Assembly (NCBI GenBank): GCA_030052745.1 | Contig: JANBVO010000007.1 | Coordinates: forward strand, 1 to 64,000 | Length of the DNA stretch: 64,000 bases | Direction of reading: 5' to 3' | DNA from: Pleurostoma richardsiae | Taxonomy: Eukaryota > Ascomycota > Sordariomycetes > Calosphaeriales > Pleurostomataceae | Part shown: positions 12,430 through 22,953 of the stretch, piece after piece | How the letters are laid out: every line of letters starts with the position of its first letter | How positions within the stretch are numbered: the first letter of the stretch is position 1 | The notes under the pieces: model-generated | Seen by the model: the letters and a program-made list of their open reading frames with translations, nothing else | The model's database searches: none | What the model was told of the DNA's origin: nothing | Program-made: the position numbers and the translations under genes

Positions 12430-14440
12430 CGCGTCAGATCTCCGCTGAATGTCATCGCCGATTGGAACCCCTGGCCGTGAAGAGTTGGCGTTGGTCAGTA
12501 CTATCAACGCCTGTCCAACCTGAAGGCGCCGGAATAGCTAGCGCAAACTATCGACGGTGTCACAGCGAGCCGCGTAGAGTTGGGATCAACATTATATTAC
12601 CGTCGCCGGACCTTCTAGCAACATGAAGTCGAAGCCCAGTGGAGATACAGTCATCTCGCTGACATGGGTAACGGCACAGACTTCCCCGGGACAACTCAAC
12701 TAAAGGTTGACGCCGACACTAGCTGGGGCTGGGGTCAGGACTCTCGACAGCAACTGAAGCTTCTGGCACTGGCTAAAGTTTGATTATGCTTGGAGTTCTT
12801 GATGCTGGGGGCAGTGTGCGCCGGGGTTCTGCGCCGATTGGGGACGTTGCCTGATCAGAACCGGCTGGCATAGTTGGCATTATGGCTATCTCCATAGTAA
12901 CGATCAACACTGGCTAGGGTCGGTTGGGACGCTGGCACTAAAGCGATTGGTGGCACGGAGTTGCCTGGGACTGTCATGGACTACTCATTCTCCCACTTTT
13001 TTGTCACCTCGTTGAGCACTGCCTCGTCCGCGATATCGAGTTCCGGCTAGAGATCTCTGTGCTCTTCAAGCCCTCTTGAAATAGCACCACGAGCAACTCG
13101 ACCACGCCTATCATGCATTACGGGCGAACCCTAACCTCCAGCTCTACCGGTTATCACAGGCCCACGCCTTCATCCCGAGTCTCTTCTGGAGCTGTCGATG
13201 TGCGTTAGAGCAGATACCAACTAGAACGGTTGATCCAGGATAGTTGCTTCCGATTGGGTGCTGGCCCCGAAATGGTTAGCCGGGGATAGTAGATGACGGG
13301 TTACTTAGCTCCAAGACCGTGTATTCCTCAGTCGTGATAGTTGCCACTGCGACTGGAGAGTGTATACCGTCAATCCCAGATAGCCGGCTGTGCCGCGATA
13401 GTTAGATTGGCGCACCACGCCGAAGCCACCGCAGAACGCTGACAACTCGGTTCATTCTACTACAGCTCGCCGCTCGAATGGCCCCAGGAGAGTTGATTGC
13501 TGCCGTAGACGAAAGTTGCTCCAGGGCTGCTGGCGCGAGTTCATTGATGGTCCAGTGTTAGCAGTGCTGAATCTGGACCAATTCCTGATAGTTGGCGCTA
13601 CATCGAACTGGCACTACAGACGAGCTCAATGTGGTGGTGCCAGAGGTTGAGTCTACAAGGGATCCAGTGTCAATCGTGCCATGCTGGCTCCGGAGTGATG
13701 GATCCTGTACGGTGGGCCAGTGGAGTTGGGTACGAAGCTCCAGAGTGGTAGAAACGACGGACTGCAGACCTGCCTCTTTGGCTCTCGACTCTGTGGATTC
13801 CGAATGGTCGAAACGCCGGTGTGGATGGCGTGATCGCCTCGGTTGACCACACGATTGGCCAGTAGACCAGATTAATTGGCTGTAGAGGCTTTGTTGGCGA
13901 AATCAATTCCCGAAAGATAACCGCCAACTATTCACCACCACTCTTGACTACACCAAGATGACCGTCGAAGCCAGAGTTGATCTCGGCATGGTAGACCCCA
14001 GGGCAGCAGACTTGACCTCAGGGTTCTGAGCTTTGGAATTGCTGACTCCGGATGACGACCGGTCAAACCGTGGATACCTAGCGGCAACGGGTTGGGCGCT
14101 GACTATATGGAGTTGGCTGGCATTTGACTGCCGGTAGCTGCGTATGTGGAGTTAAACCTAGGGTTACCGTCCGGCTTCGGAAGAGTTGACCGCCAAGAAT
14201 TATTGACGACGCGCGGTTGCCGCCGGGATGGATGAAGCCGAGATGAATGGACGTCAAGAGATACCACGGGAGCGCGAAAGCCACGAGCAGTTGGCCCCAC
14301 AGAAGGAAATGCCATGATAGACAGTCTCAAAATAGTGTCCCCGGATGGGCTGGCTGTGCGGAGCTGACTGCTCAAGCTTGCCTAAATATGTAGCGGGAGT
14401 CCTGGAAGGTGAGTGCGCACCGGTGACAATGTAATACGGT
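12430..14440 (-). pseudogene. Decayed Pro/Thr/Ser-rich coding relic (tentative)
   Basis: The plus strand is full of agttgg/agttga words, which on the minus strand are CCA-ACT and TCA-ACT, that is Pro-Thr and Ser-Thr codons. Short minus-strand stretches in different frames read as Pro/Thr/Ser-rich protein, such as PTMPAGSDQATSPIGAEP near 12850 and VAVATITTEEYTVLELSN near 13350, each ended by stops. This would fit a broken repetitive cell-surface (adhesin- or mucin-like) gene. The frames do not join and no anchor or domain is seen, so the call is weak. CA and TG are not depleted here, so decay was not by RIP. Confidence 0.3.
14366..14418 (+). repeat. Diverged direct repeat, left copy
   Basis: This 53-bp segment matches 15626-15678 in the same orientation, sharing cttgccta, atatgtagcgg and gagtgcg at matching spacing. 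The two copies flank the GXWXG/DUF4334 gene. Confidence 0.6.
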
Positions 14441-14741
14441 GTACATACCAACATAGCCGGCTAAAATGCGTATCTACCTATGCAGCGCCAACACTGCTAC
14501 AGGATACATTCTGTAAGCACGATTTTTCACCATTTCATTTTTTAGAGTATTACAAGCTGGCGGCAGCGGTTGCACTGATCCTTACCAGTAAGGACTGGAA
14601 TATAACGAAAATAATACTCTTTTTCGGATATTGTTAATTGATCGAAACAAGTTGGAATAACCGAGAGACAACCACTACGTTAATTACTTACGTGTGCAGA
14701 ATTTCCTGGAGATCAAGCGAATGTAGAAACTTCAAGCTTAT

Positions 14742-15305
14742 TTAATCTACCTTCTTTAGACGTTGTAGGTAAAAGTAGTAAGTGCTATCCGAGCCGAACA
14801 CCTTAGGTGCATCCATTGCACCAGCAACTAAATCGTCTGTGACGTACCGAAAATGGTCGAAGATTGGCCGTTCATCGTAGATCATGGACGTAGATGGCAC
14901 TCCGCGGAACACCATTTGCCGCAACTAGACACGGTCAGGGATCTGGTCGAAGAAACAGCGAGGAGCCTAGCCTGCTTACTGATGAATGTCCCCATTCCTT
15001 GTTCCAGACCCGGTTTCCTTGGTCGTCGTAGACCATGATTGGATCAGCATCATCTACAGAGCGGAAGACCTTGCCAGCCCATCGCATCTTCATGAGCTCC
15101 TTGTGGCCGACATGGCCAGTGTCAAAGTCACCACCAGTCCATTCACCTAAGATAAGATCTGCATTCACCGGCTGCAGTTGATTGTAGACGGCCTCGACAT
15201 CCTGTTCGAGCAGCGAACCCTGGATGTTCGTCAACTCGACAAAGCGCTCCTCCGGACTGGCGCACTCGTAAGCAGCAGAATGAAGACGAGGGACGGCATT
15301 CTATA
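14742..15305 (-). CDS. GXWXG and DUF4334 domain protein, 5' end uncertain
   Basis: Two exons are clear: one ending at 14980 and one at 14924-14742, joined by a 55-bp intron (donor GTAAGC, acceptor GTCTAG). The first holds the GXWXG signature in LILGEWTGGDFDTGH, then MRWAGKVFRS and DPIMVYDDQGNRVWN. The second gives MIYDERPIFDHFR and VFGSDSTYYFYLQRL, the C-terminal DUF4334 part. Such two-domain proteins are widespread in bacteria and fungi; their function is not established. The open frame runs back to an upstream TAG near 15305 without any in-frame ATG at the expected place. Either a short first exon lies upstream of an acceptor ending GGTATAG, or the gene has lost its start. Upstream, 15420-15550 minus also reads as coding-like (EQDGIAWSFRDEPLEPKS) but I do not recognise it. 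Confidence 0.65.
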
Positions 15306-15625
15306 CCTTGCCATAGAGATCCTGATATTATATTAGTCTGGTGATCAATAGATGACGGAGATAAATCTGAACTTGCGAGGGTGGTTAGGCCAAGGTAGTT
15401 AAGCTAAGTATCTAGTGAACTACACCGCTTCAAGAGTTGTAATGCCGTTGTCGGAGTCGAGATGACGTCACAAATCTGCCCAACGTACGATTTGGGCTCC
15501 AAGGGTTCGTCCCGAAAGGACCACGCGATTCCGTCTTGTTCGACACCGCTACTACAATTAGGCCTAATCTGGGATCTCTCAAGGTAATCGATAACTAAGG
15601 GACCCCTCCTCTCGGCGTTAAGACT

Positions 15626-15678
15626 GTCTGCTCAGGCTTGCCTAGATATGTAGCGGAAAGTCCCGCAAGATGAGTGCG
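15626..15678 (+). repeat. Diverged direct repeat, right copy
   Basis: Partner of 14366-14418, same orientation and about 1.26 kb apart. Differences are scattered point changes, so duplication is old. Confidence 0.6.
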
Positions 15679-15703
15679 TCCTACCAAGCATGTTGCATTA
15701 ATA

Positions 15704-15850
15704 CACTGCTACTATCATGCTGCACATGATTGGGCCCGGTTGGGATCTTGCGCGTCTAATAGGTCATCTTGACGCAACCGTTTTCTAGATCTAATCAGGG
15801 AATATTTCAAGATCGGGCCCGGTGCGCCATGATAATAGCGCAGCACTGCC
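15704..15850. repeat. Imperfect inverted repeat
   Basis: The left arm 15704-15750 (ctgctactatcatg ... gggcccggttgggatcttg) pairs with the right arm 15808-15850 (caagatcgggcccgg ... catgataatagcgcagc). The arms are about 45 bp and the loop about 57 bp, with several mismatches and small gaps. It could be a miniature inverted-repeat element or the base of a lost transposon; no target-site duplication was identified. Confidence 0.5.
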
Positions 15851-16224
15851 ACATAGGGAAATCTAGACGGGTACTTGTGCATGAGTTAAAGGGCAAGCAA
15901 GACACGAAGAATTTCTGGACGCGTAAACCTATAGCATGAAGGATTATTATGATTCGGAGTCGCAGTTGGCGGCATCCGGTCTACCGTTGTTCTATATGTA
16001 ATGCTGCATCGAAGATCAGAATTATCGATTCGACATGGTAGGCCTTACTGGTTATAAAAACAGCAGTTCCTTACAGTTAGCCTCAGCCACTCCCAATTTC
16101 GTTCAATACAACCGCGCAAAGATGGACCAGTCGGCCATGAAACCTGCAGCTCCGGTGCCTCATGTTATCCACCATGAGCTCCGTAGGGCGAAAACAGCCC
16201 TTCCTATCTGTTTCCTAAACTCCG

Positions 16225-16777
16225 GTCTATGAGAGAAAGTAATCCGCATCTGAAATTCCTGTATGTCGGTGCTGGATCACGCACCATCTCAGTAACCATC
16301 GCCAAGGCTATCCCGGATGGCTACGTTACGAGCGTCGGTCGACCTGAGTAGCGATATACGTCCGCGGGTCCGGGCCGTGGCAGAAATGGCGGATGTCCAG
16401 AACATCGAGTTCCTGCAGGCAGATGCGTACGAGCTGCCCTTTGCTGACGAGATGTTCGATATCACCCGCTATCACCAAGTACTTACCCATTTCAAGAGGC
16501 CGTAGGACTCGCTGCGCGAGATGCTACGGGTTATAAGCCAGGCGGCGTGGTTGCCGCTCGAGAGGGCGACTACGAGACGGAGTGCGTCTGGCCGGAAATC
16601 CCGGACCTGCTCAAGTTCCACGATTTAATTGCCCAGTTTCTTCAGCTTCCTAGAGGGAGTCCTATAGCTGGCCGGCCGTTGCTGCCATGGGCTGTCAGGG
16701 CTGGTGCCAAGCGGGGTCAAATTATAGTGAGCTACGGATCGTGGTGCTTCAGTGACCAGGCGGACAAGAAAATCTAG
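16225..16777 (+). pseudogene. UbiE-like SAM methyltransferase pseudogene
   Basis: Pieces of a class I methyltransferase appear in order but in different frames. LKFLYVGAGSRTISVTIAKA gives motif I. SSDIRPRVRAVAEM and NIEFLQADAYELPFADEMFD follow in a shifted frame. Then HQVLTHFKRP runs into a TAG where Trp is expected, and KPGGVVAAREGDYETECVWP follows in a third frame and runs to the stop at 16777. At least two frameshifts and one nonsense change are needed to explain this, so it cannot make the enzyme. The intact form would be a soluble small-molecule methyltransferase. The stretch from 16034 upstream is open but not clearly part of the family. Confidence 0.8.
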
Positions 16778-17984
16778 GTGCACCATTACCTGTTAATTTA
16801 AAACGTTCATCTAGCCTCTGACAGTACTTTGCCCTAACACAAACAATAGTCGAGAGTATTCAGGGCGGGAACATGGGAGACGCTGCCCCAAAGTCTAGAA
16901 TGGCCACCGAGATTCAACTTGAGGGGATAGCAAAGGCCTAGGAAGACTAGGAGACGAAAGAGGACGCGAGCCTTGAGATGATGCACGGTGAAATCATCAT
17001 CCAGAAGTAGCAACAGGAGCTGCGATTGCTAACAATTTTCAGCCGGGGATTCCCCGGCGGCTATCTCTTGGTGGGTGTATTGGTGGATGTCTTCTTGGGT
17101 TGCATTTGTGCCTCGGAGTAGTTTCACGTCCACGTTTAACATCATTCTCTGCCCGCGTCTTCTTTGAAATGACCCCATGATTATTCTATAGTATAGAATG
17201 TGCTAGATCATGTGACTTACTTCATTACCAGGCTCATAAGTGGCCGCATGATCGTGGTAAACATGTAATTACTGCTATTGAGTCTCCATTGACCACTCGG
17301 CTTGGCGTTGGTGGCGCTAGCCCTGGGACGTCCTCGGAAATGCATTCCGCGGATTTTGGCTTCCGAGGGTGGAACAGGGGGGGTTAGCAAAGCGGGTTTG
17401 GTGCTCAGCTGGAGGCTCGTGCTTGTCGCAGCCCATTTGGACCTTTGCTGCTCGTAGTAATGTATTACTGGTAGGGGGTTCGCTTTCCTTGATTTGACCT
17501 CCCACTTCATTGTTGGCAAAAGGAGGAGAGATTTGGATCGGGAGTATGGTCCTTCATTCTGAAGAGATGAAGAGATGAAGACAGAGACGAAGACTACTAA
17601 ATTTCTCAGGATCTTGGTAAGGAGATGGCGAGCCTCCAGTGTAATGTCCTTGTGCACTTCAGTACGTTCAAGGCCACGCTTCTCTTAGAAGCAGTTAGCA
17701 TCCATCCATATGAAGCAGACCCATGTCAAGCGCCCCTCCGCACAACCATCACCGCTAATCAGATCGAAGGCGGGGGTTGGGCGGGGGCGGGGGGGCAGAA
17801 TATGGGGTAAGCTCGCATCTCCGCAAGTGCGCTGCGGTTCTATGGATATTGACAACTCTCCGCCTTGCTCACGTACCTCTCCCATGACATCGCATCGGGC
17901 ACACTCTATCAACAGAGTAAACCTGAAACATTCCTCCTTCAGTGTCTACAGCATTCCAGAGACGACCCACGATACGCTATTGTA
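16778..17984. other. Intergenic, no gene recognised
   Basis: A 146-codon minus-strand open frame (17657-17217) has no recognisable domain and low-complexity start context; I do not accept it as a gene. The last 300 bases are the presumed promoter of the regulator starting at 17985 and contain a G-rich run (gggcgggggcggggggg) near 17777. Confidence 0.5.
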
Positions 17985-20949
17985 ATGGAGCATTCATCAG
18001 CTAAAGAAGAGGCTAAGAGAAAACATGTCACGACGGCTTGTGTAGCCTGCCGGGAGAGCAAGGTGAAGGTACATCCCAGGTCATTGTCCTCCTCACGGGA
18101 GCCACGCCTGAGGCTTACTTTGACGCAAGTGTAACGGAGCGACGCCTGCTTGTTCAAGCTGCCTGAGCAAGGGCAAAGAGTGCCGGTACCAGGCTAGAGA
18201 AGATAAACGCAGGTCGGTGGTGTCTCACTTACCTATATCACTCTTGTCTAGCATTTCGGATCGTTTAGCATACTAACGTTCCTAGACTATCCCTTCGCGT
18301 GGCTATCGAGCTTCTCTCCTCCAGAGTCCAGCAGCTATCACATTTTATCAGCGCGCACGGCCTAGACATTCCGTCAATGCCGTGGGAGGAGGAGAAGACA
18401 TTATCAGGTATCCTGCAAACCCTAGGGCTCCCTACCGTCCGGTCTAGTTCTATACGGGACGGAGCAGGTAGCGAGAGTGTCGTAACAGAGGGAACTCCGA
18501 CCGCTCAGTGCCTCGATCAACGGACGAGGCCTCCAGGCAGTATAGAAACGACGGACCTTGATTTGCCCGAAGCAGCTCCTTCGGAAGAAGCCGCAGCCGG
18601 TCCACTCCAAGTTAGGCAAGGCTCACTCGAGCTCGCGAACACAGCTGGCAATGCAGGCGGTACTATGCATAGTACCGCTGGTTGGGACTGGAATATGACC
18701 GCAGTAACACTGCCACGAGAACGCATGATCCATACTGACTACGCCCGAATAGCCCCTGTACCTTTGGACTTCCCTAGTAGCGTCTTGACTCCAGGTCAAC
18801 AACAGGCCAGCTCTGATGTGGTGGCCAGTTGCCCTTCTCTGGAGCTGGACGATGGCATCAGCCCTTCCGAAAGTATTGATGACCTTGCGGACCAGCTGTC
18901 CGACCGAGTCGGGACTCTCTATATCAGATCAGGTGGTCACATCCGATTCTACGGATCGACTTCGAACTTCAATCTCCTAGAAACGCAGCCTGCGGAGGTC
19001 AGCATGAATGTTCACCGGACTGTCCGCAATGATGGCACGGAGCAATTGGACCGCCTAGGGATCAACAAGAAGGTCCCTCCGGAGATAGAGACGCACCTAA
19101 TGAATCTCTATTTCACATGGCAAGACCCTTCATTTCACGTTGTGGATCGCATTATGTTCGAGGACGCAAAAGAAGCCTGGCATAGCATGACTGAGGATAC
19201 TGCGTACTACTCGGAGGCTCTAAGAAATGCTATGTAAGTCAAAGATATCAATCACTCTATTCGTGATAGAGAGCTAAACTTTGATGCGAAGTTGCGCTTT
19301 AGGTGCGGCTTTCGACGCCCGGTACCACCCGTCATTCGTCACTTTCCCAAGGTCACTGGCCGATTTCTTCGCCGACAGGGCAAAGGCCCTTTTGGAAATA
19401 GAGCTAGACTCTCCTTGTGTTGCTACGATCCAGGCTCTTGTTCTTTTGAGCGCCCACGATATAGGTTGCGGCAGGGATGCCAGAGGGTGGCTCTTCAGCG
19501 GTAAGTTGCTCTCTTTCTGTCAAGTCCAAGTTGACCCGCTACCTTAGCTGACTGTTTTCCTTTTATTAGGGATGGCAACACGGTTATCCTTCAATCTCGC
19601 GCTACACCAAGATCTCAGCCCTTACGTTGGTAAGGGCGTAGTGACTGCGACCGAGGCCGATCTTCGCCGGACAGTCTTTTGGGCAGCATTCATGGTGGAC
19701 CAGTAAGAAAGGCCATCACCTATAGTTGGGTCTATTGATACTGACGTCTTTTAACGCAGCGTATGGAGCTTTTATTTGGGTCAACCGTTCCGAATGTCTA
19801 TGAAAGGCGTTAGCTTGGATAAACCCGGATTCAGGAGTCCCTCGAAATTACCTGGACATTGGACTCCTTACACAAGCCCGAATGCGACGCAGTCTTTCAC
19901 CCCCATAGTAGATTGCATCGAAGAGGTCTGTAGACATCAGGTTCTTTTATTTGAGACTATGGCTCAACTGAGCGATACATTGTAAGTAATAATAATATGT
20001 TTCAGTCCATCAGCTGGAGGCTAACCACCTTTCCACTTCTGTTAGATACAGCAGCATGACAAGCTCGAGAATCGCACTCCAGGAAGTCAATGCCGAGATT
20101 GTCAGGAAGCTCTTAGACTGGAAAGAAAATCTTCCAGCAGAGTTATGCGTGGAAATCGACAACCCTGAGGTTACGTACCTACCGCACGTCATCCTCCTAC
20201 AGTAAGGTGACAAGCGTCCACATTGACGGTGGCTCTGGCACTAACACCTGCAATCCAGCATGCAATACTACCAGAGCCTTATATATGCCCACCGCCCGTG
20301 GATGTCGAAAAGCTATATTCAACCAAACCCACCCCGCGGTCCTGGTGCCAGTCACGCCCGGAAGATGTGCATGGACTCTGCGAGCACCATCGCGCAGCTT
20401 CTTCGCCTCTACGAGGAACGATATACCCTCCGCCGTATAAACATCCAAGCCGTTGCAATAACCTTCTCTGCCGCGCTACTGCTTGTCTTTGCCACGGTTG
20501 CACATTATCAGCGGGACAGGGAAGACGAGATCCTCGCAGATCTGAGCGTGTGCTTTCGCGCGCTGGACGAGCTCGCGCCATCATGGGATACGGCTAAGCG
20601 GGCGCGTGACTTCCTCACCAGACTGCAACGACACTGGCAAAGGCAAGCCAAAATCAGCAGCAGTAGCCCCTTGGCTGGTGCTCGCGGCCATCACGCCGGA
20701 TCTGTGGAGTTGGGCTTTCCGACTTCAAGGAAGCGGCCATACACATCCATAAGACTCAACGAGGGGAGCCCGCCGATACCTCACCGGGGGGAGGTGCTGT
20801 CATCACTGGAGACAGAGCATCCACGGGACGCAATCGGCTTTGGTATGGATCTTGACTTCGACTGGATGCTTAGGACAAGTTTGGAGGGCATGCCCGGCAA
20901 CTGGGGCGATGTCTTTCCCGTACCCCCCGGCACCAATATTCTCACTTGA
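17985..20949 (+). CDS. Zn2Cys6 transcription factor, cluster regulator candidate
   Basis: Eight exons (17985-18068, 18130-18212, 18286-19233, 19292-19500, 19570-19702, 19760-19981, 20046-20201, 20259-20949) make 841 residues. The zinc cluster spans exons 1-2: ACVACRESKVKC then NGATPACSSCLSKGKEC, near residues 19-46. Exon 3 brings a coiled/linker part (VAIELLSSRVQQL) and a long acidic linker. The fungal_trans domain follows, with ICALGAAFDARYHPSF, TRLSFNLALHQDLSPYV and VFWAAFMVDHVWSFYLGQPF, in the style of NirA/xylanase-activator-type regulators. Phase is kept at every join and a TACTAAC branch site is visible before exon 3. It lies at one end of a run of metabolic genes and is the likely activator of that set; CGG/CCG sites occur in their upstream DNA. 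Confidence 0.88.
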
Positions 20950-21270
20950 ATGAGCTAGGTTTAAAAACTCCAAGTGATACCTGCACCTATAGAGTCACGT
21001 ATGCGTAATTACAGTCGCAGGGTTGGGCACACAGGGAGGAGTAATCGAGAATGGCATATCCTCGATGCCGATAGTCCAATAACATAGAATGCCGTTTCTT
21101 CTCAGACAACGATTATATCCAGCCCCCGCTCCTCCACGGCGATCTGTACGGATAAAGATATGTGATACCATAGTCTGCCTTTCGAATCGTTGTGCACAGT
21201 CGCCCCAACTTGAAGCTTAGTTACATGGCACGGGTAGCCCATCCGAAAAGGGTGCACAGGCAGTAATAGC
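20950..21270. other. Convergent 3' intergenic space
   Basis: It lies between the ends of the plus-strand regulator and the minus-strand SDR. No gene, repeat or terminator structure stands out. Confidence 0.5.
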
Positions 21271-22412
21271 CTACAACAACCTGCCAGCATGGATCCCTCC
21301 TGTGATAAGGAGATCATCAGATGTGTGATAGGCACTAGCATCAGACAAGAGGTAGACGACTGGACCTTTCAGGTCCATCCGGTCGCCGATCCGGCGCATG
21401 GGCGGCTCGTTCACCATGATTTCCGCCAGCCAGGGATATCGGTCACACAAATCAATCGTCATGTCCGTTAGCATGTACCTATTCATCAAATAATTTTTCC
21501 TTGTTAGTCCTTGAAGTTCGAGCATCCAGTACGGAGTAATGGCCTTGACAACGACCTACCCGGGAGAGATAGAATTGACGCGGATCCCCATAGCTGCCAG
21601 CTCGACACCCAGCGCCTTGGCTAGCGAAACAACGGCGCCCTTGCTGGAGCAGTAGTCGCTTGTCGTCTGGCCTTTGCTGGCAACGTAGGCAGCGATTGAT
21701 GCGATGAAGACAATCGAGCCGCCGCGCCTGTTAAAGTCGGTGGGCACCTGCTTTGCCATCTGCGCGGCGGCCAGCTGTGCGGCGTAGTATGTGCCAAGCA
21801 CGTTGATGCTCATGCACCGGGCGACGGACTCCGGCGCTCGCTTAAGGAAGGGCTCGTCTGGGCAGATGCCAGCGGCGGTTACTCTGATGTGTCCGGGATG
21901 CCTGATGAGCAAGAAGACAACCGACCACCGATATTATAGGAACACGAAGGTGAGAACGACTTACAGGCCATCGACACGTCCAAAATCATCCACAATCGCG
22001 TCGAATGTGGCTTGAAGAGATGTGAAATCGGTCACGTCGCTCCTACAGAGAGGTCCGCCATCAGCGTCCTGTGTCTACCGATCAACAAGCCCGACGATAA
22101 GCTAATTCCGGACACTGGTGCGAGACGTTCGCCGGGGACACTCAACTTGTAAAGCTTTGCTTTGATGTCAAATTCTGACTCCAACTTGTGGAAGTGATCA
22201 TGTGGTTTATCGAGCAGGTCGATGATAGCCACATTGCCCCCAGCCTCGGCAATGGCGAAAGCAAAGGCCAAGCCAAGGCCACGCCCGCCGCCAGTGATGA
22301 CGATGGTGCGACCTTTGAGAGAGAGTAGGTCCTGCACGGAACGTGAGAGGTATTTATTTGGGTTCCGGTCCAGGACAGCCTTGCCCGTTGTAGGAGATTG
22401 ATCGGTTGTCAT
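21271..22412 (-). CDS. SDR polyol dehydrogenase, arabinitol/mannitol-dehydrogenase-like
   Basis: Four exons (22412-22147, 22042-21965, 21883-21560, 21478-21271) give 291 residues. The cofactor loop is TIVITGGGRGLGLAFA, the acid AIIDL follows the second strand, TAAGI is the N-A-A-G-like motif, and SDYCSSKGAVVSLAKALGVE carries the catalytic Tyr and Lys. After it come RVNSISPGYMLTDM and a C-terminal LLITGGIHAGRL. This pattern is that of fungal D-arabinitol 2-dehydrogenase, sorbose reductase and NADP-mannitol dehydrogenase. It should interconvert a polyol and a ketose in the cytosol; which one cannot be told. It is divergent from the transketolase gene, 541 bp apart, so the two probably share regulation and work on the same substrate line. 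Confidence 0.85.
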
Positions 22413-22953
22413 TGTAGGATAGTGGGCTTGGGCCGCGGCTTGGTTGGGCGGATGCTAGATTATACCTATTTCAACATTAGTAATTACCTAATGGCTATTG
22501 ATGGGTAGCGGACGCGACGGCAATGCAGTCCAGTGAACATCCTGACCTGTGTCTGCAATGATAGCACGGAACCAAGGAAGTGAGCTCAAAGATTTCATTT
22601 AACGTGAAGACACATTTATTTCGACGAAATAACCGCGGCTCTCCTAGAAGTAATGTGCGCTGGCGGGGTCTACTTCTGCACCGGACGGCGTTTGGAGTGG
22701 CTTCGCGGAGCCGGTGCAGATCACTCGGAGGATGAATTCCGATGACCTGCCGAAGTGAAAGGACGGAATCATGAACCCGCGCGAACGGGAGACTTCGGAG
22801 CCAGTGTCTGGCCCAATTAGCCGAATCAGGACCTAGAACATTGTCACTTTTATGTCACCCTATCCCGGAACGTCCCCTGCGGGCCGGGTGAAGGGGCATG
22901 CTGTTCAATCTCATCTCTACGCAGACGAATAGCCACAACAGCTCAATAACAAA
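22413..22953. promoter_or_regulatory. Divergent promoter with a CGG-N10-CCG palindrome
   Basis: The region between the SDR and transketolase starts has several CGG triplets. At 22726-22741 CGG and CCG are inverted with exactly ten bases between, a spacing typical of Zn2Cys6 dimers. The regulator at 17985 is the obvious candidate binder; not tested. Confidence 0.45.

Noticed and set aside
17217-17657. Minus-strand frame of 146 codons as a gene
   Set aside because: No domain, no supporting neighbour features, and it contains a purine-rich simple-sequence stretch.
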